Source of the DNA: Anas platyrhynchos | Lineage: Eukaryota > Chordata > Aves > Anseriformes > Anatidae | Length of the DNA stretch: 64,000 nucleotides | Direction: 5' to 3' | NCBI RefSeq assembly: GCF_047663525.1 | Contig: NC_092611.1 | Location: forward strand, 4,563,001-4,627,000 | Part shown: positions 37,692-50,400 of the stretch, one piece after another | Numbering within the stretch: position 1 is the stretch's first letter | Layout of the letters: each line of letters begins with the position of its first letter | Notes under the pieces: generated by a model | Told to the model about the DNA's origin: nothing | Databases searched by the model: none | What the model saw: the letters and a program-made list of their open reading frames with translations, nothing else | Program-made: the position numbers and the translations under genes

Positions 37692-38424
37692 TCAGCACTG
37701 TCGCAGCAGGCAGGTGGCAGTGGCCGGTGGTGGCCCCGGGGAGCTGCATTTCTCCGGGGCGATGATGGTGCCGGTGTAGTGGATGCAGGAGGCGTTGCGC
37801 GTCCGCACGCCCTCGCCGCACGTCTGGGAGCAGGGGGACCAAGGGCCCAGGCGCCAGAGCGGGCAGGGGACGTCACCGCAGGGCTTGATGTCCTCGGGCT
37901 TGAGGGCTCGGTCGCAGGTGGAGGAAGGTTGGCCCTCAACGTCCCGGCAGTCCACCGTCCGCCTCTGCCAGCCCGAGCCGCAGGTCTTGGAGCACTCGGA
38001 CCAGTCGCCCAGGACCCACTGGGAGGTGAGCATCGGGCGGATGGCGTTGGCCGATTTCTTCTCTTTGCCCTTCTGCTTGCTGAAAGGGACGTCCTTGGGG
38101 ATGAAGAAGGTGTACTTGACCTTGGGTGGGAAGACCTCGCTGGCGATGGTCAGCAGCTGGACGGTCAGCGGCTCGGGGAGCTGCCGGAAGCTCTGCAGCC
38201 TCTCCAAGGTCGTCATGGAGCCGCTGTACTTCAGGATGGTCCCCTTGACGAGGATGTCCTGCTCCATGGCCGAGATGGCAAAGTCTCCGTTCAGCAGGTA
38301 CTTGCCCTCCAGGGTCCTCAGGGCCAGGTAGTTCCCGTCGTGACGGACCCCGCGGTGGCTGCGCTGCTTGATGTCGATGTTGGTGGCCCCAGCGGGGATG
38401 GTGACGATGTCGTTGTAGCCGTAC
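37692..38424 (-). CDS. ADAMTS8: ADAMTS8 exon 9: spacer and two C-terminal thrombospondin repeats, stop
   Basis: 733 nt to the TGA at 37694-37692. It encodes the spacer ([17 protein letters not shown] onward), TSR 2 ([18 protein letters not shown]) and TSR 3 ([17 protein letters not shown], ending CLLRQC). Both TSRs keep six cysteines, and TSR 3 carries an NAS sequon. Acceptor ACGCAG. Confidence 0.95.
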
Positions 38425-41400
38425 CTGCGTGGGGCAAAGGGACACGGTTATTTTCCTGGGCCTGTCGAGAGGAGGCCCACACAGGGGATAACATTTTCCA
38501 AGAGGGATCAGGGCTCTGAAGCCGCCTCTCAGTATCCCAGAGCGCTGCGGCTGTGCCAGATGTGCGCCAGGCTGGAAGAAATCCCTAAATTACATGCAAA
38601 AATGAGCAACGCAATCAAACGAATTATCACAGTGATCAGCCTCGGGAGGAAATTCCGGTTACTTTCACGCTACCCTCACTCCCTTTCATTTGAAACAGCC
38701 GCAGCATTTGGCACAAAAAGCCCAGATGTGCCCCGTGACTTTGTCACTGCTGAGGGCGCAGCAGGGCAGGGGAGAGGTGGGCGCATCGCAGGGTCTGGGG
38801 GCCAGACGTTGCTGCTGAGAACAGGAGCCAAGCAGTTAAAAGCACAGCCATCTCGGGCTGCAGATGGCTTGTTGTGAACTGGAAAGACTTTTCTAGAAGG
38901 CAGCAAGAACCAGGGCAGCAAAAAATACCCGTGCCAGTGCCTGCTGTGCTCTAACACCGCCTGGCAGCTGTGCCAAAAGTGCCACCCCGTGCCACGGGGC
39001 CAGCAGGGGTCTCGTGTGCACTCCCCAGGTTGGTGCTGCGGTTGGTAATTACAGTCGGAGTATTTTGGAGCAAAGCCTTCGGGTCAAACCCTGCTCTCAG
39101 TCGCCCTGGCCTCCACAACCCTGATCTTAATGGGATCTCTTCTTGGCCGTACTACCACGCTAATCTCTCCTTAGTCAACCACAAACAATTCATAGGAGAA
39201 TGGAAGCTCCATTCATCTGGCTCCCTGGAAGGAAACCATTTAGGAAATCTAATTTGACTGAGTGAGTCACCTCGCCACATGGAATGGGATGTGCTGGGCT
39301 TTTGTTGCTATCTGTTCAGCAAAGCCTCCGTGGGACACATTAACTCCAGCTCCTGACAAAGCATCTTGGGCGAGGGAAGCAGCTGCCTCGAAGCCCACGT
39401 CCTGGGACCAAACCTCACCCCAAGCCAGGGAGAAATTGTTGAGCTATTTATATCCTGAATCAACCCTCAAAATGTGTCTCAAACAGGCTCCCTGCACTGC
39501 GGAGTGATTCCTATTGTAAACTCCTCAGGGCGATGACTTTATTCCCAGATGGGGTGTCAGCACCAGCTCTGGTTTTAGGAAATAAGCTCCCCCTGCAGAA
39601 TGCTGCCCCAAAGGAAAGGCAGCGAAGCCCTGGGGTCTGGGGATGAGCTCAGCCTGCATCTGCAGGGCTGCAAACCCCGTTGGCTCCTTAGGTCTGCAGA
39701 TGCAGCCTGCAGCTGGGTGCAACGCTACGGGTGCAGAGAGCAAAACATCTTTACATAGCTTTGGAGGATTCCCAATAATCCTGGTCCAGCAACAGAATGG
39801 AAGAAAGATTTCCTAAACCTCATGCTGTTTCCCAGCAGTGAGAGGCAGAAACAGGCCCACTCTGGTTTTGCTGCTTGAGAGCAAAATGCTCAAAGCCCAA
39901 AATATCCAATTTACCCTTCTGCATCGCGGCAGCTTCCAGAGCCAGCACCATAAGGCTGGTCCCATACAGCACCCCCTGCTCCATGCAGAGACACCCCCAG
40001 AACCAGGAGTGGGGACCAGGGGTAGGGGCAGGGGATCCACGCAGGAGCCTGGCCATGGAAACGCTGCCTTGGCTCTTTGATAAGCCCGGGCCTGGTCTCG
40101 TTTCCTCTGTGGCGAGCGTAGGAAGCGCTTACGCAGACGCTGGGCTTTTGTGAACATCTGCCCAGTGCTCCGGGGCTGGCTGCGAGGGATGGAGCGAGCA
40201 AAGCTCCCCGGCCAGATGTTGCTGGGTCAGGAGCTCTGCGGAGCGAGAGCAGCTTTTCCAATCGCAGCCTCGAGAGGAACAAACGCGTCTCTGCTCCCTT
40301 CCGACGGCCTGGCGCTGCTCTTCTCCCCCAGCCCCTCTCTGCAGACCCGCTCTCCCCTGAGCCTTACTTGGATCTGTTGAGCGAGCCGGATATTTTCCTG
40401 CAAGTCGAGCCATTGCCGCCGCACACCCCGCATTTGTCCAGCTTTTTGGAGGACCCGACGATGTGATCGCAGCCGGCCTTGATGCACTGCCCGTGCACGC
40501 AGATGGAGAGGGTCTCCGGACCACACAGCGTCCCGTCGATCACCTGGGGAAAAAAGGGCAATGAGGGGCAGTCAGGGCACGGCTGCCTGCAGGGATTTGC
40601 TCTGACTCAGGGTAGGGATGGGCGTTGGGATTTGCCATCACGAGACACCTTACTTTGGCCTCAAAGACTTTAAATTCGCTCCTCCCCCTGGCTCGGCAAA
40701 AGAGCTTGCAGCGGTCCCGGGGGGACACCCCGGCGTACTTGGGGACCCACTCCAGCCGGTTCCCATCCAGGTCGGTGAAGTTGTAGCTGTTGTACTTCTC
40801 GCACTGCTGCTCCCGAAAGCTCTTGCCTGGAAGGAGAGGCAAAAACGTGACCCCAAAGCCCCAGGCTGGGAGGCAGGAACCACCATCCTCCTCTGCCATC
40901 GCGGAGACGCAGGAGAGACCTGAGGATGGTGGGCGCACAGCTGCAGCAGCCAGCTTTTGCCCAAAACTGCCTCTGATGGACTGCAGAGAAAAGGAGAGGG
41001 GAGCGGATGAGCTGCCAGGTGGCTTACCATCCTGCGGGCACTCGTCGGTGTGACACGACTGGTAGCGGGTGCGCTGCCCCTCGCAGTACCTGCCGCCGTG
41101 CTGGGGCCGGGGGTGGTCGCAGTGGCGGTGGGAGAACTGCACGCCGCCACCACACGTCCTCGAGCAGGGCCCCCAGGGGCTCCACGGGCCCCAGTCGCCA
41201 TCCACCGCCGGCTGCAAGAGGCCACAAGGGGCTGAGAGGGTGGAGGAGGCACAAAAATTCCCCCCGTCCGCCCCCAGCTCCTCTCCCCGTGCCGCTAAGC
41301 GGGGCCCTGGTCCAGCAAAGCACTTAAGCACATGCTTTGCGTGAAGTTGCTGCCGGCTTCCACGAGTTCGCGTGCTGGAAGTTGGCACTTTGTTGGCTGG

Positions 41401-44400
41401 CTCAGAAATCGCTGCTAATACCCCCCGGAAAAAAAATAAATAAATCAGTTTAATCAGAGTTAATTGCAGAGCTGCTGGCTGCTCGCTCTGGTTAGGACCA
41501 GCCCGGTGAACGCGCAGCAGTGCGCATCTAACACAAACCAGCAAACAGCACAGTGCTGTCGGAGGAGATATCCAAAATATAAACCCAGCAAACCCCAATA
41601 TGCTCCTGGAGACTGCAGGATGGGGGTTTGGGAACTCCAGAAATCCACATCCCAGCCCTTCAGCCCCACATCCCAATGAACTGTGCCAGTACCTGGGGCT
41701 GGAGCGCGTCCTGGGGCAGGCAGGCACCGTCCCAGCACAGCCCGCTGCCCTTGCAGGGGGTGCCGTCGGCCCAGGGCAGGCTGCCGTTCTTGGTGTGGCA
41801 CAGCGGCTCCCCGGTGCCCATCCTGCACCACAGCTGGGAGCAGATGTCCTCCTCCGTGGTGTTGGGGCAGTGCTGGAAGTCCTTGCCAAAGATCTGCTGG
41901 CACTGCTGGTCCAGGCTGTAGAGGGCTCCTTGGCCGGGCAGCTCGGCGGGCAGGGAGAGGGCTTTGGCCGGGGCGTCGAGCAGGCAGTCGCCTGGAAGCA
42001 GCAAGGAGGTACAAGAATTAGGCTGGAGATGCATCTTAACACCACGGGTGGCACCGAGAAGGCGACCAGAGCTTCAGCCTGTTGTCTGGTTGAGTTACCT
42101 TCACCCCACGAACCCCTCCAGGGCTTGCAAAGAGCCCGAGCAATCAAGGGAGACGCTGCTGAGTCTTACCGTGCCCGCCGTCCAGGAACTCGGTGAGGTA
42201 CATGGCGCTGCAGGGCGACCACGGCTGGCTCTTGTTCAGGTGGACAAAAAGCGGGGCCATCATGTGGTGCTTGCCGAGGGGCCCGAAGAGCCGCTCGCAG
42301 GTCTTGGAGTCGTCGTGGGGCATGCTGAGCACGTGGCCTGGGGAGCAGGAAGCGCCTCTGTGAGTTACCTGCCTCTATTTGCTTCCATAAATCAGGAGCA
42401 ATAAACAAAATGCTTGCTCGCTGTAACGCAATGATGTATGAAATGTTGGGGAAAACAACCCAAATTAGCAGATCTCTAGGAGCAACACAAGGATGAGAAG
42501 CTCCTGGTCCCATGCTGCAGCTCATCACAGCTTAGTTACACCAGACAAACGCACCCATTTCTACCAGCTCTGGCACTTGTAAATATGTTTGCTCACATAA
42601 ACCGGCCCCTGCTGGTGCCTGAAGCCCCCCCAGTACCACTGCAGGCTTTGCAGCTGGTACCCAGAGTGGAGATGCCAGTGCTGGGCAGAAAACAATAAAA
42701 AACACACACACAAAAAATAACAAAACACCAGAGGCTGTGCATTACCCAGTTCATGAGCCAGGGTGTAGGCTGCCTGCAGGCCCTCGTCCTCGATCACCGA
42801 GCAGCTTTTGTTGCGGTCACACATGGTGCCAATATCTGCCACCCCCAGCGTGTCGCAGCTCTGGTGTCCGCAGAAATCCTATCAGAAAGCAGCACCAAGA
42901 GGGTGAGGACGGGGAAACCCAAAACTCAGCGCCCAGAGAGCACCGACCCCAAAATCTCAGCTCGTCCCCACTGGGAGCTCCATCCCACGCTCTCCTCTCC
43001 CTCCAGGGCCACCTCGATGCCTCGTCTCCCCCCAGCCCGTGCCAGGGGTCCCTGCAGACCTGTCTGGTGAGCAGGATGGCGGTGTCGTAGTGCTCGGGGT
43101 GCCGGTCGCTCAGGGGATTGAACTGCTGCTGCCAGCTGCAGAAATTGCGCAGGGTGAGGCCGCCGTTGTCGGACACCTCCGGCCCCGCCGCCTCGTCGTC
43201 CACCACCAGCACCTTCACCACCACCAGGTTGATGGCGTTCTTCAGGCTGGGGTGCTTGTAGATGCGGGCTGCCATGGACATCAGGGTCAGGACGTGGTTC
43301 TGCAGGGAGGGAGAGGGATGGGAAAAGCCCTGGTGAAACCTCACCCGCAGGGGCGCGTGGTGTAGCTCACGTCTGCGCGGGGCGCCTCTTGGTTTTGCTA
43401 GGAAATGAGAAATCAGCCCCGTTTATGATGCCTACCACGTCCCTGTGGGGTCATGCGACCACCTGGGCTGGTGGACGAGGCGCTGCCATCCTGGTACACG
43501 GCGCTGTGCTCCCTGTGCCAGTGGGAAGGACGCGGCAGGTTACGGGCAGGACGATCCCACCCCGTGGTCATTGCCTTGTCCCCTTCTCCAGCCGCCGTCT
43601 GTCACATGCCACCAACCCTTTGCACCCAGGGACGCTTTGGGAAAGCCTCACGTGTCCTCACCAGTGCTCCTGCATATTCCCACGGCATTAACCCTGCCCT
43701 CATCTCCCCGGGGCAGGGGCTGCCGTGCGTGCACAGCCGCCGCTGCTGCAAATTTCCCTCCCGCTGCTGCAAAATTCCTGCCTGCGCCGGTCAGCGGGGC
43801 CCGAACCCGATGTCCCCAGCCACAAACCACGCTTTCTGCCCATGACACTCGGCCCTATTACTCCTTGAACGTGTTCTCTGGCTGTGGCCCACGCGTCCGA
43901 GCCACGTGCGGCTCCTTCCCACCGCGGTCCCTGCTGGTGAATGGGGCTCGCTCCCACCCCGGGGCTTCTCCCAGCAGCATCCCCGGCTCGGCGACCGGGA
44001 CAGCCGGCGGTTACTTCATATGTCAAGTGCGCCAGCAACGTTTAGGCTGATGTAAACATCTTATCGGAGCATCGACATTCCTCTTCTGCTTGGCACCCGT
44101 TCACAGACCCGGAGTCAGGGGAAAAAAATGCGGCTATTACACAACACGCGAGTGTTGGGAAAGAGAAAGTGGCTTCTCCCGGCCCCAGACGGGTCGCCCT
44201 GCCACGGCACCGCCAGCCCACGGAGCCGGCGGGAGCCCCTCATGTGTGACTCATGTCCCGGGCCAAAACACGCAGTGAATGTCACGGAGAAGTCACCACC
44301 GAGGCCAGAAACGCAGACGAGGTCCCTGCGAGTGCAGCCACTTGCTCCAGGGGACGGGGGGATTGTTTGTCCCGTGGGGAAGTCCATTGGGAACCTACCT

Positions 44401-47400
44401 AAAAATAGCACAAAGCCTTCCTAAAATTACCCCTGGGAGGACCTAGGAGGATGCTCTGCAGGTCCACAGCCTCCCGTTTCCTTTGCATCCAGAGTGCTCC
44501 TGCGCAACCAGGCGGCATCGCCACCCATTGAGAGGATGATACAGGAAAAAGGGGCAACTTTTTCCCAACAGCACTGCAGGGAGGTTTTCTCTCTGTGGTG
44601 GTCTTAAGGTCGATACGTGCACCACAAAACATGCCTGGGACACAGAAGCTAACCTTAATGCCATCGTTCCTGCTCAAGCACTCTAAGAGGTGTGAAAAAT
44701 CATGGGATCATCCAGCACCTTGAAGCAAGTCCTGCCCCGTCCCTGTCCATCCCCTTCCAGGTTTCTCACCAGTCTGTATTTTTTACCCGGGAGCTCTCAG
44801 AGCCCTAGGATATGACTGTGGGGCTATGCCCAGCCAAGAAACTATTCCAGCAGTGGGAATGTGGGGGCTTGGAAAACATCCTTCTGCCTGCCCTCCATCT
44901 GCAAACGGCAGAAAGAGCTGGAAAGATGGAAAGTGAACCAAACAAACGGCTATTTAGCACAGATTAAAAGGTCAAATTCACTTGTTCCACCATCTGGTGT
45001 CTATTTATACCCGTCCTTGGACCGTGCAGGAGCTCGCTGGGTTTCGGGTGGCCCAATGCAGGACCCCAACTGCTCCGGGGAGAGCAGCAGCCCACCTGCA
45101 TCCCTCCTTGCTTTGGCCAAGGGCTCGGAGCTGGGGCTAAAAATGAGGTATGGAGTCCCCAGAGCTCAGGAGAGGCCGACTTTGCTCTTTCGGCCAACAA
45201 TTGACTGCAGATGAGTTGAATCCCGCTCCTCGCATCCTCCCTGTGCCTTTGCAAGGAGGCTGGATGAGCCACCTAGGAGGGAACACAGCTCGTGGGCTGA
45301 TTTCTGTCTCCTCGCAAGGTGCTGCTGCAATTTCCAGCCAGCGCCCTCAGAGATCATGGCAGGATTTCTGTCCAGCTGGTAAATACAGCTGGAAAAACAG
45401 TCCCTCGAGGTGCCAGCCCCCGTGGATCGCGGGAGCATCCCTCCTCTGCCCCACTTGCACTGCAGAGGCAGCACAAGGGTCTCTACAGCCTGGCTCATTT
45501 TGCTCCCAAGAAGCCCAAATTCAACCATTTTCCCCCCAAAGTGCCCATGCCACAGCTCTGATACTCCTCCTGCTGCAGCACGGCCATTTCCTACCCCAGC
45601 CCTGACATTGCCATTTGCTACCCAAGCCCCGAGCAAGCCGCACGTGTGCACCACTGGCACTGCTGCTGTGCCTGGGGAGAAGGAACCCTGCTCGGGCAAA
45701 CTGCACAGCGGCCACTTTGCAAGGAGAAAAACTATTTATCTAGACCCGTGGGGGACTCGATCCTGGGGGAGACAACGCAGCCCTTACCCAGGCAGCTGCC
45801 TGACGTGGTTACAGGTCACGGGACTGCCAGCGGCAAGCAGTACGTGCGGCGAAGAGGCTCAGCAATGAAAAAAATAAATAAGTTGGAGCACAGAGAACTG
45901 GAGTGATTGCTTGCAACGTGCCAATGCCGAAGGATTGCGCTTTCTGATACAGGCTCTTGCAAAATCTCTACTTACGTTCATCTTCAAAGGAAGCACTTGG
46001 AAGCTGAAGTCTGCAGAGATCCCCAAACTGTTTTTAAAAATTATCGTTTTTTTTTTTTTTTCTTTTTGGGGGGGGGTACGACTGGGGGGAGGAGAAACCA
46101 GGCTTAGACCGACACTATTGCTGTGGTATGTGCACGATGATCTAATGTCGTGGTCCCACCCAGTGCAGGAGGATGGCAGGGTGCAGCCCCCGGCACGGCT
46201 CGCCTCCCCCCACACGCTCCCCAGCTCGTGCTGGGGAAAAACACCCGCAGAGACTAACTGTGCTTGACCTGCTCTGGGGCTGTAGGTTTGTTTGTTTGTT
46301 CATAAAGTTGCCTTTTTTTTTTTTTTTTTTTCCTCCTCCCCTCCCTTCTCCCTAGAAGCCAGCGTTTCTGCAGGGGGAGAGAAGAAAAACGCCGAGATTT
46401 CTGGAGAGCGGACAGATGGAAGGAAGAAAACACAGGGTCAGATGCGAGGGCTGCCCAGCTTTCGAAAACAACTGGTGAAAACACATCTCAGCCTGCCTCC
46501 CAAAACATCTGCCTGGGTGCCCTGGAAAATCAGTGGTGGCAGCCAAGTGAAATGGGGGCTGAGCTGGGGATGAGGGGGGCACCCACACCCCAGCTGCGCC
46601 TGGTTGCCCCATCCCTGTCCCACTTCTCCCTTGTTTTTCCTCCTCTCCCACCCGTTTTTCCCCTCCTTACTGGATATTTGGGGCTGTCCCGTGAGAGAAG
46701 CAGCTGTCCCTTGTCAGGCTGGGGACACGGAGGCACGGCAGCACCGCTGCATGGGCCAGCAAAGAGCAAACTGTGTCCCCGAGGGGTTGCGGGGGGCAGC
46801 CTGCGAACAGGGCTCCTTTTGCACCGTGCCTTTCATACCAAAGCCCTTTATAATCGGCACTCAGCAGCAGGGCTGAGGCTCGGCAGCTGTTTAACATTAC
46901 GAGGAGGAGGCAGGCGGAGAAGAGCAGCACATCTGCCAAGGGGATGCTCGGGGGGCGCGCTCCTCCTGCCCCGCGCAGCCGTGTGCCAGGGATCCTCCAG
47001 CCCCTTGCACCTGGGTCTGGGGAAATGCAGGCGGTGCTGGTGGATGGCAGGATTGGTGCAGGTTGCTTTTTGCTTTGCAAAAATCCCTGTTAATCCCATC
47101 CCTTGGGATCGGCTCAGGAGGGGTCGGCTTCTTTTGTCAAGGGATTAAGCGAGCTCCAAGGCTCAAGCTGCAAAGTATCATAAGCAAGCTTAAGAGCTGG
47201 ACACGAGGGAAACTGAGGCTTGGGGTGGCTTTGGCTTTACCTCTGGGTCACTCTGACGGCTGGCCTGAGCACCAGGGGTGGCAGCAGGACCCTGGCTGTG
47301 CCTGGGTGCAGGTCAGAGGTGCCCCATGCCATGCACGGGGCCACACACTCCAGCGCCCGGCTGGTCTTACAGGGGAGGAATTGCAACAGCACTCCTAATA

Positions 47401-50400
47401 CCTCATAAATCTGCCTGGAAAAACCACAAAAGTCAGCAGAGGAATCCCAGCTTAATCAGCCCAACCTCATTTTGCTGTGGTCCTCGGTCGCTGCCTTCAC
47501 GTGCCAGCTCTTGGAGGCAATGGATACGGGCTCCTTGCATCAACGAAGAGGGAAAGAAAAGCAGAGAGCAGCCATCCCGTCTGCTGAGGAAGGCTTGGAA
47601 ACGCGTCTCATCCCTGGTCTCTTGGGGGCAGAAATCCCACTGCAGTGATCTCATTCTGCTGCCAACTGGCTGGGGATGTTGCAGCCAGTTTCCGTGGCTG
47701 CCTGCTGCTTTTGGGGTTGCAGACAGATCTGGGGCATTGCTGAGCACTGCTCCAAGTGCAGCCTGTGTGGTGTGCAGCCTTCAGCACGTCAGAGGAATTA
47801 AGCCCTGCACCATCTCCTGCCTCAGTTTTCCATAATAAAGAACCCCTTAATTCTGCTAGGGATACACAGTCCTCCCCCCTTCAGAAATTATCTTGGGTTC
47901 TCTGCATGAAAACCCAAAGAATAATTTCTGCATCCATCCTGGGGCCTTGCATCCATCTCTATATAGGGGAGCACTTTCTGTTCACCACAACTCACATCCC
48001 ACAAAGTCCTCCACGACCTGCTGGGTGCTCACAGGTGGTAGAGCCCAGCACTGCCCTGCTGCTGATGCCCCTCAGACCCCCTATCTCCTGCAGTCATCAA
48101 CCCAGAAGGAGGATTAAATCCCCAAATCCCAGGCCTGGTTTTGCTCTCACTTCATAATTTCCTCCCGGTTTACATGAGCATTGATGGAAGCAGAATTAAG
48201 CTCTTGTTATCTAAATTGGGTTAACAGCTGAATTATAATGGCTCAATCCATGGCACAGATTGATTAAAAATAAATCACTAATAGCATTTCCCTAATAACA
48301 GCATGACATTGATTATAATTTGCAATGCTTGAATGCATCTCATGGTGACTATCTTCTGCTTGATCTCTTGCAGCTTATGCAAGAAAGTAACTGGGAATAC
48401 AAACAATGCTTGTGGCCTTTAATAAATATTTAGTAATTAAAGTGTGGTTACGGGAAGAAAAGTCACTATGTAAATATGGCTTCTTCTGACTCAACATCGC
48501 AGCTGCCTGGGCATCTCCTTGAGAGCTCACTGGCACAAGGGAGCCATCAGTTTTTTGGCTCCCAAAACCTAGGTCCTTAGGGAGAAGCAAGCAGGCTATT
48601 GGGTCTCTGAGTTGGGAACTTCTCCCTGTATTTGTGTCGCTGAGATCAAAAGACAGAAATAGAGCAGGTGTTTGTTGGCTGCTTTTTACTGCTACACTTG
48701 GAGGGGAAAATGCTCTAAGTGCAGAAGCTGCCACAAGAGCTGGCTGAAGTTTTCTCCCAAGTACTTAAATTGCCCTGTTCATCCTAAGTGAGATCTCTAA
48801 AAGCTTGCTTTCCATCAGGAAACACCCTGAGAGATGCTGCAAAGATACCCCTCTTCGGGACAAAGAGGAGACAGCAAAATAGGAGCCGAGCAGACCAGAA
48901 ACTAATTATTAAGGTAATTAAGGGGGGAGCTGCCATGCATCTGCCCTGCAGCATCGCTCATGCTCCAGGGCTCTCCCAGCAAAGACAGGGCTCGGTTCCA
49001 GCATTTCAGCCCCTTGCAGCTCAGCAGCCTTCTGCCTTCAAGATCTACCATGGCAGTGATGTGCCCACAGGGCTGTTATTTTTTCCCCACCTCAAGCTGG
49101 GCATTATCAGGATTCCCACCCAAAAATCTATCAGCTTAGCTGTAGCGGGTTGCAGACCCCTGGGTGCTGCTTTAAAATCTTCCTGTGCCCACCTAGCTAC
49201 AGAAGGAAGATGCAAAATGTTATTTTTCCTGTCCTTGTGGGGGATCTGGGACCAGTTTCATACTACTGGGAGTCATTTGCACTACCATTTATTTGCCTGT
49301 TGCTTAAAGGTTCAGGTTACTCCACTGCAAAACTGTTCTGCCTGCTGAAAGCTCGGGGGAGCTGTCTCCAAGTGCAGCATCCATTGCTCCTTAATCCCCT
49401 GCTATCTGCAGACTGAGCCCTCTGGAGTTTCTGCCGGCCCAGCTCGGGGCTATGTGAGCAAAAGCAAGCAAAGAGCAAAGCCTGAGTGATGCTGAACACC
49501 CGGAACAACAGCTGAAATCAGCTGGAGCACCAGGGCTCAGCATTTCTCAAGGTCAGGCACTGCCTGAGCAGGGCTGGAATTAAAACACTGCTTTATTAGG
49601 AGTGGAGAAGCTGGAGGAAGCCAGCAGAAAAAAGGACAAAGCGGGCAGAAGTGGCAAAGCCACGCTGCCAAAGTGCAGGTTTCAGGCACCCACACCAAGC
49701 TCTCCTCCACCAGCCCTGCACCCTGCCAGCCACAGCACAGGACGAGCACTTTCGGTGCACGCCTGTCTCTTGCAAAGCCCTGGGGATTTCAGACTGTGCC
49801 AGCCCAGATTTGGACCCGGGGACCCAAACAAACCTTCCCTGCCAGGAGCAGGGCAGCACGTGCAGGGAAGCGGGGTGCAGCACAGGACAACGCTTGGGAA
49901 AATTTCCCCCACGCAAGACCTGGGGAAACTGAGGCACTGGGAGGAGGTCCCCAAAAATCAGCAACCAGTGTTGCCGAGAGCCCCTCTGCGATGGGAAGTG
50001 CACACCAGACCCGAGGGATTAGCCCTGTCCTTATCACATCTGCAGTTGCACTGGCGTTTCCTGGGCTCCAGCTCCCCGGCACCAGGGGGCCACGTCCCCA
50101 CCCCGTCCCGCTGCGGGGGTCTCTGCGTTTCCTGGCTGGGGGCAGCGTGTCCAGGCAGGGAATGCTTCTGGCAGCGGTGGCGTGGGGAAAAAGCAGCGCT
50201 GTGCATCTGCTGGGCTGCTAACAGGTGGCTCGGGAGCGGGGCTGTTACCGTGCCATTTGCTGCCCAGCCCGTTGCAGCACAGCTCTGTCCCTACAGAGAG
50301 AAGTGGGGACACTGGGCACGAGGGACACTGCAGTGTGCAGCCTGGGCAGATGCATGGGGTGGGTGCCGGCTCTGGAAAGGGTCCCCAACACCAGCTGAAC

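Noticed and set aside
40540-42147. 535-codon minus-strand frame as one large ADAMTS8 exon
   Set aside because: It spans exons 5-7 in mixed frames together with their introns. Splice sites and the known protein order support separate exons.
44695-44790. Possible CR1 LINE fragment
   Set aside because: A few words resemble CR1 3' ends (GGGATCATCCAGCACCTTG), but the match is too short and scattered to call. No other transposon could be named in the window.
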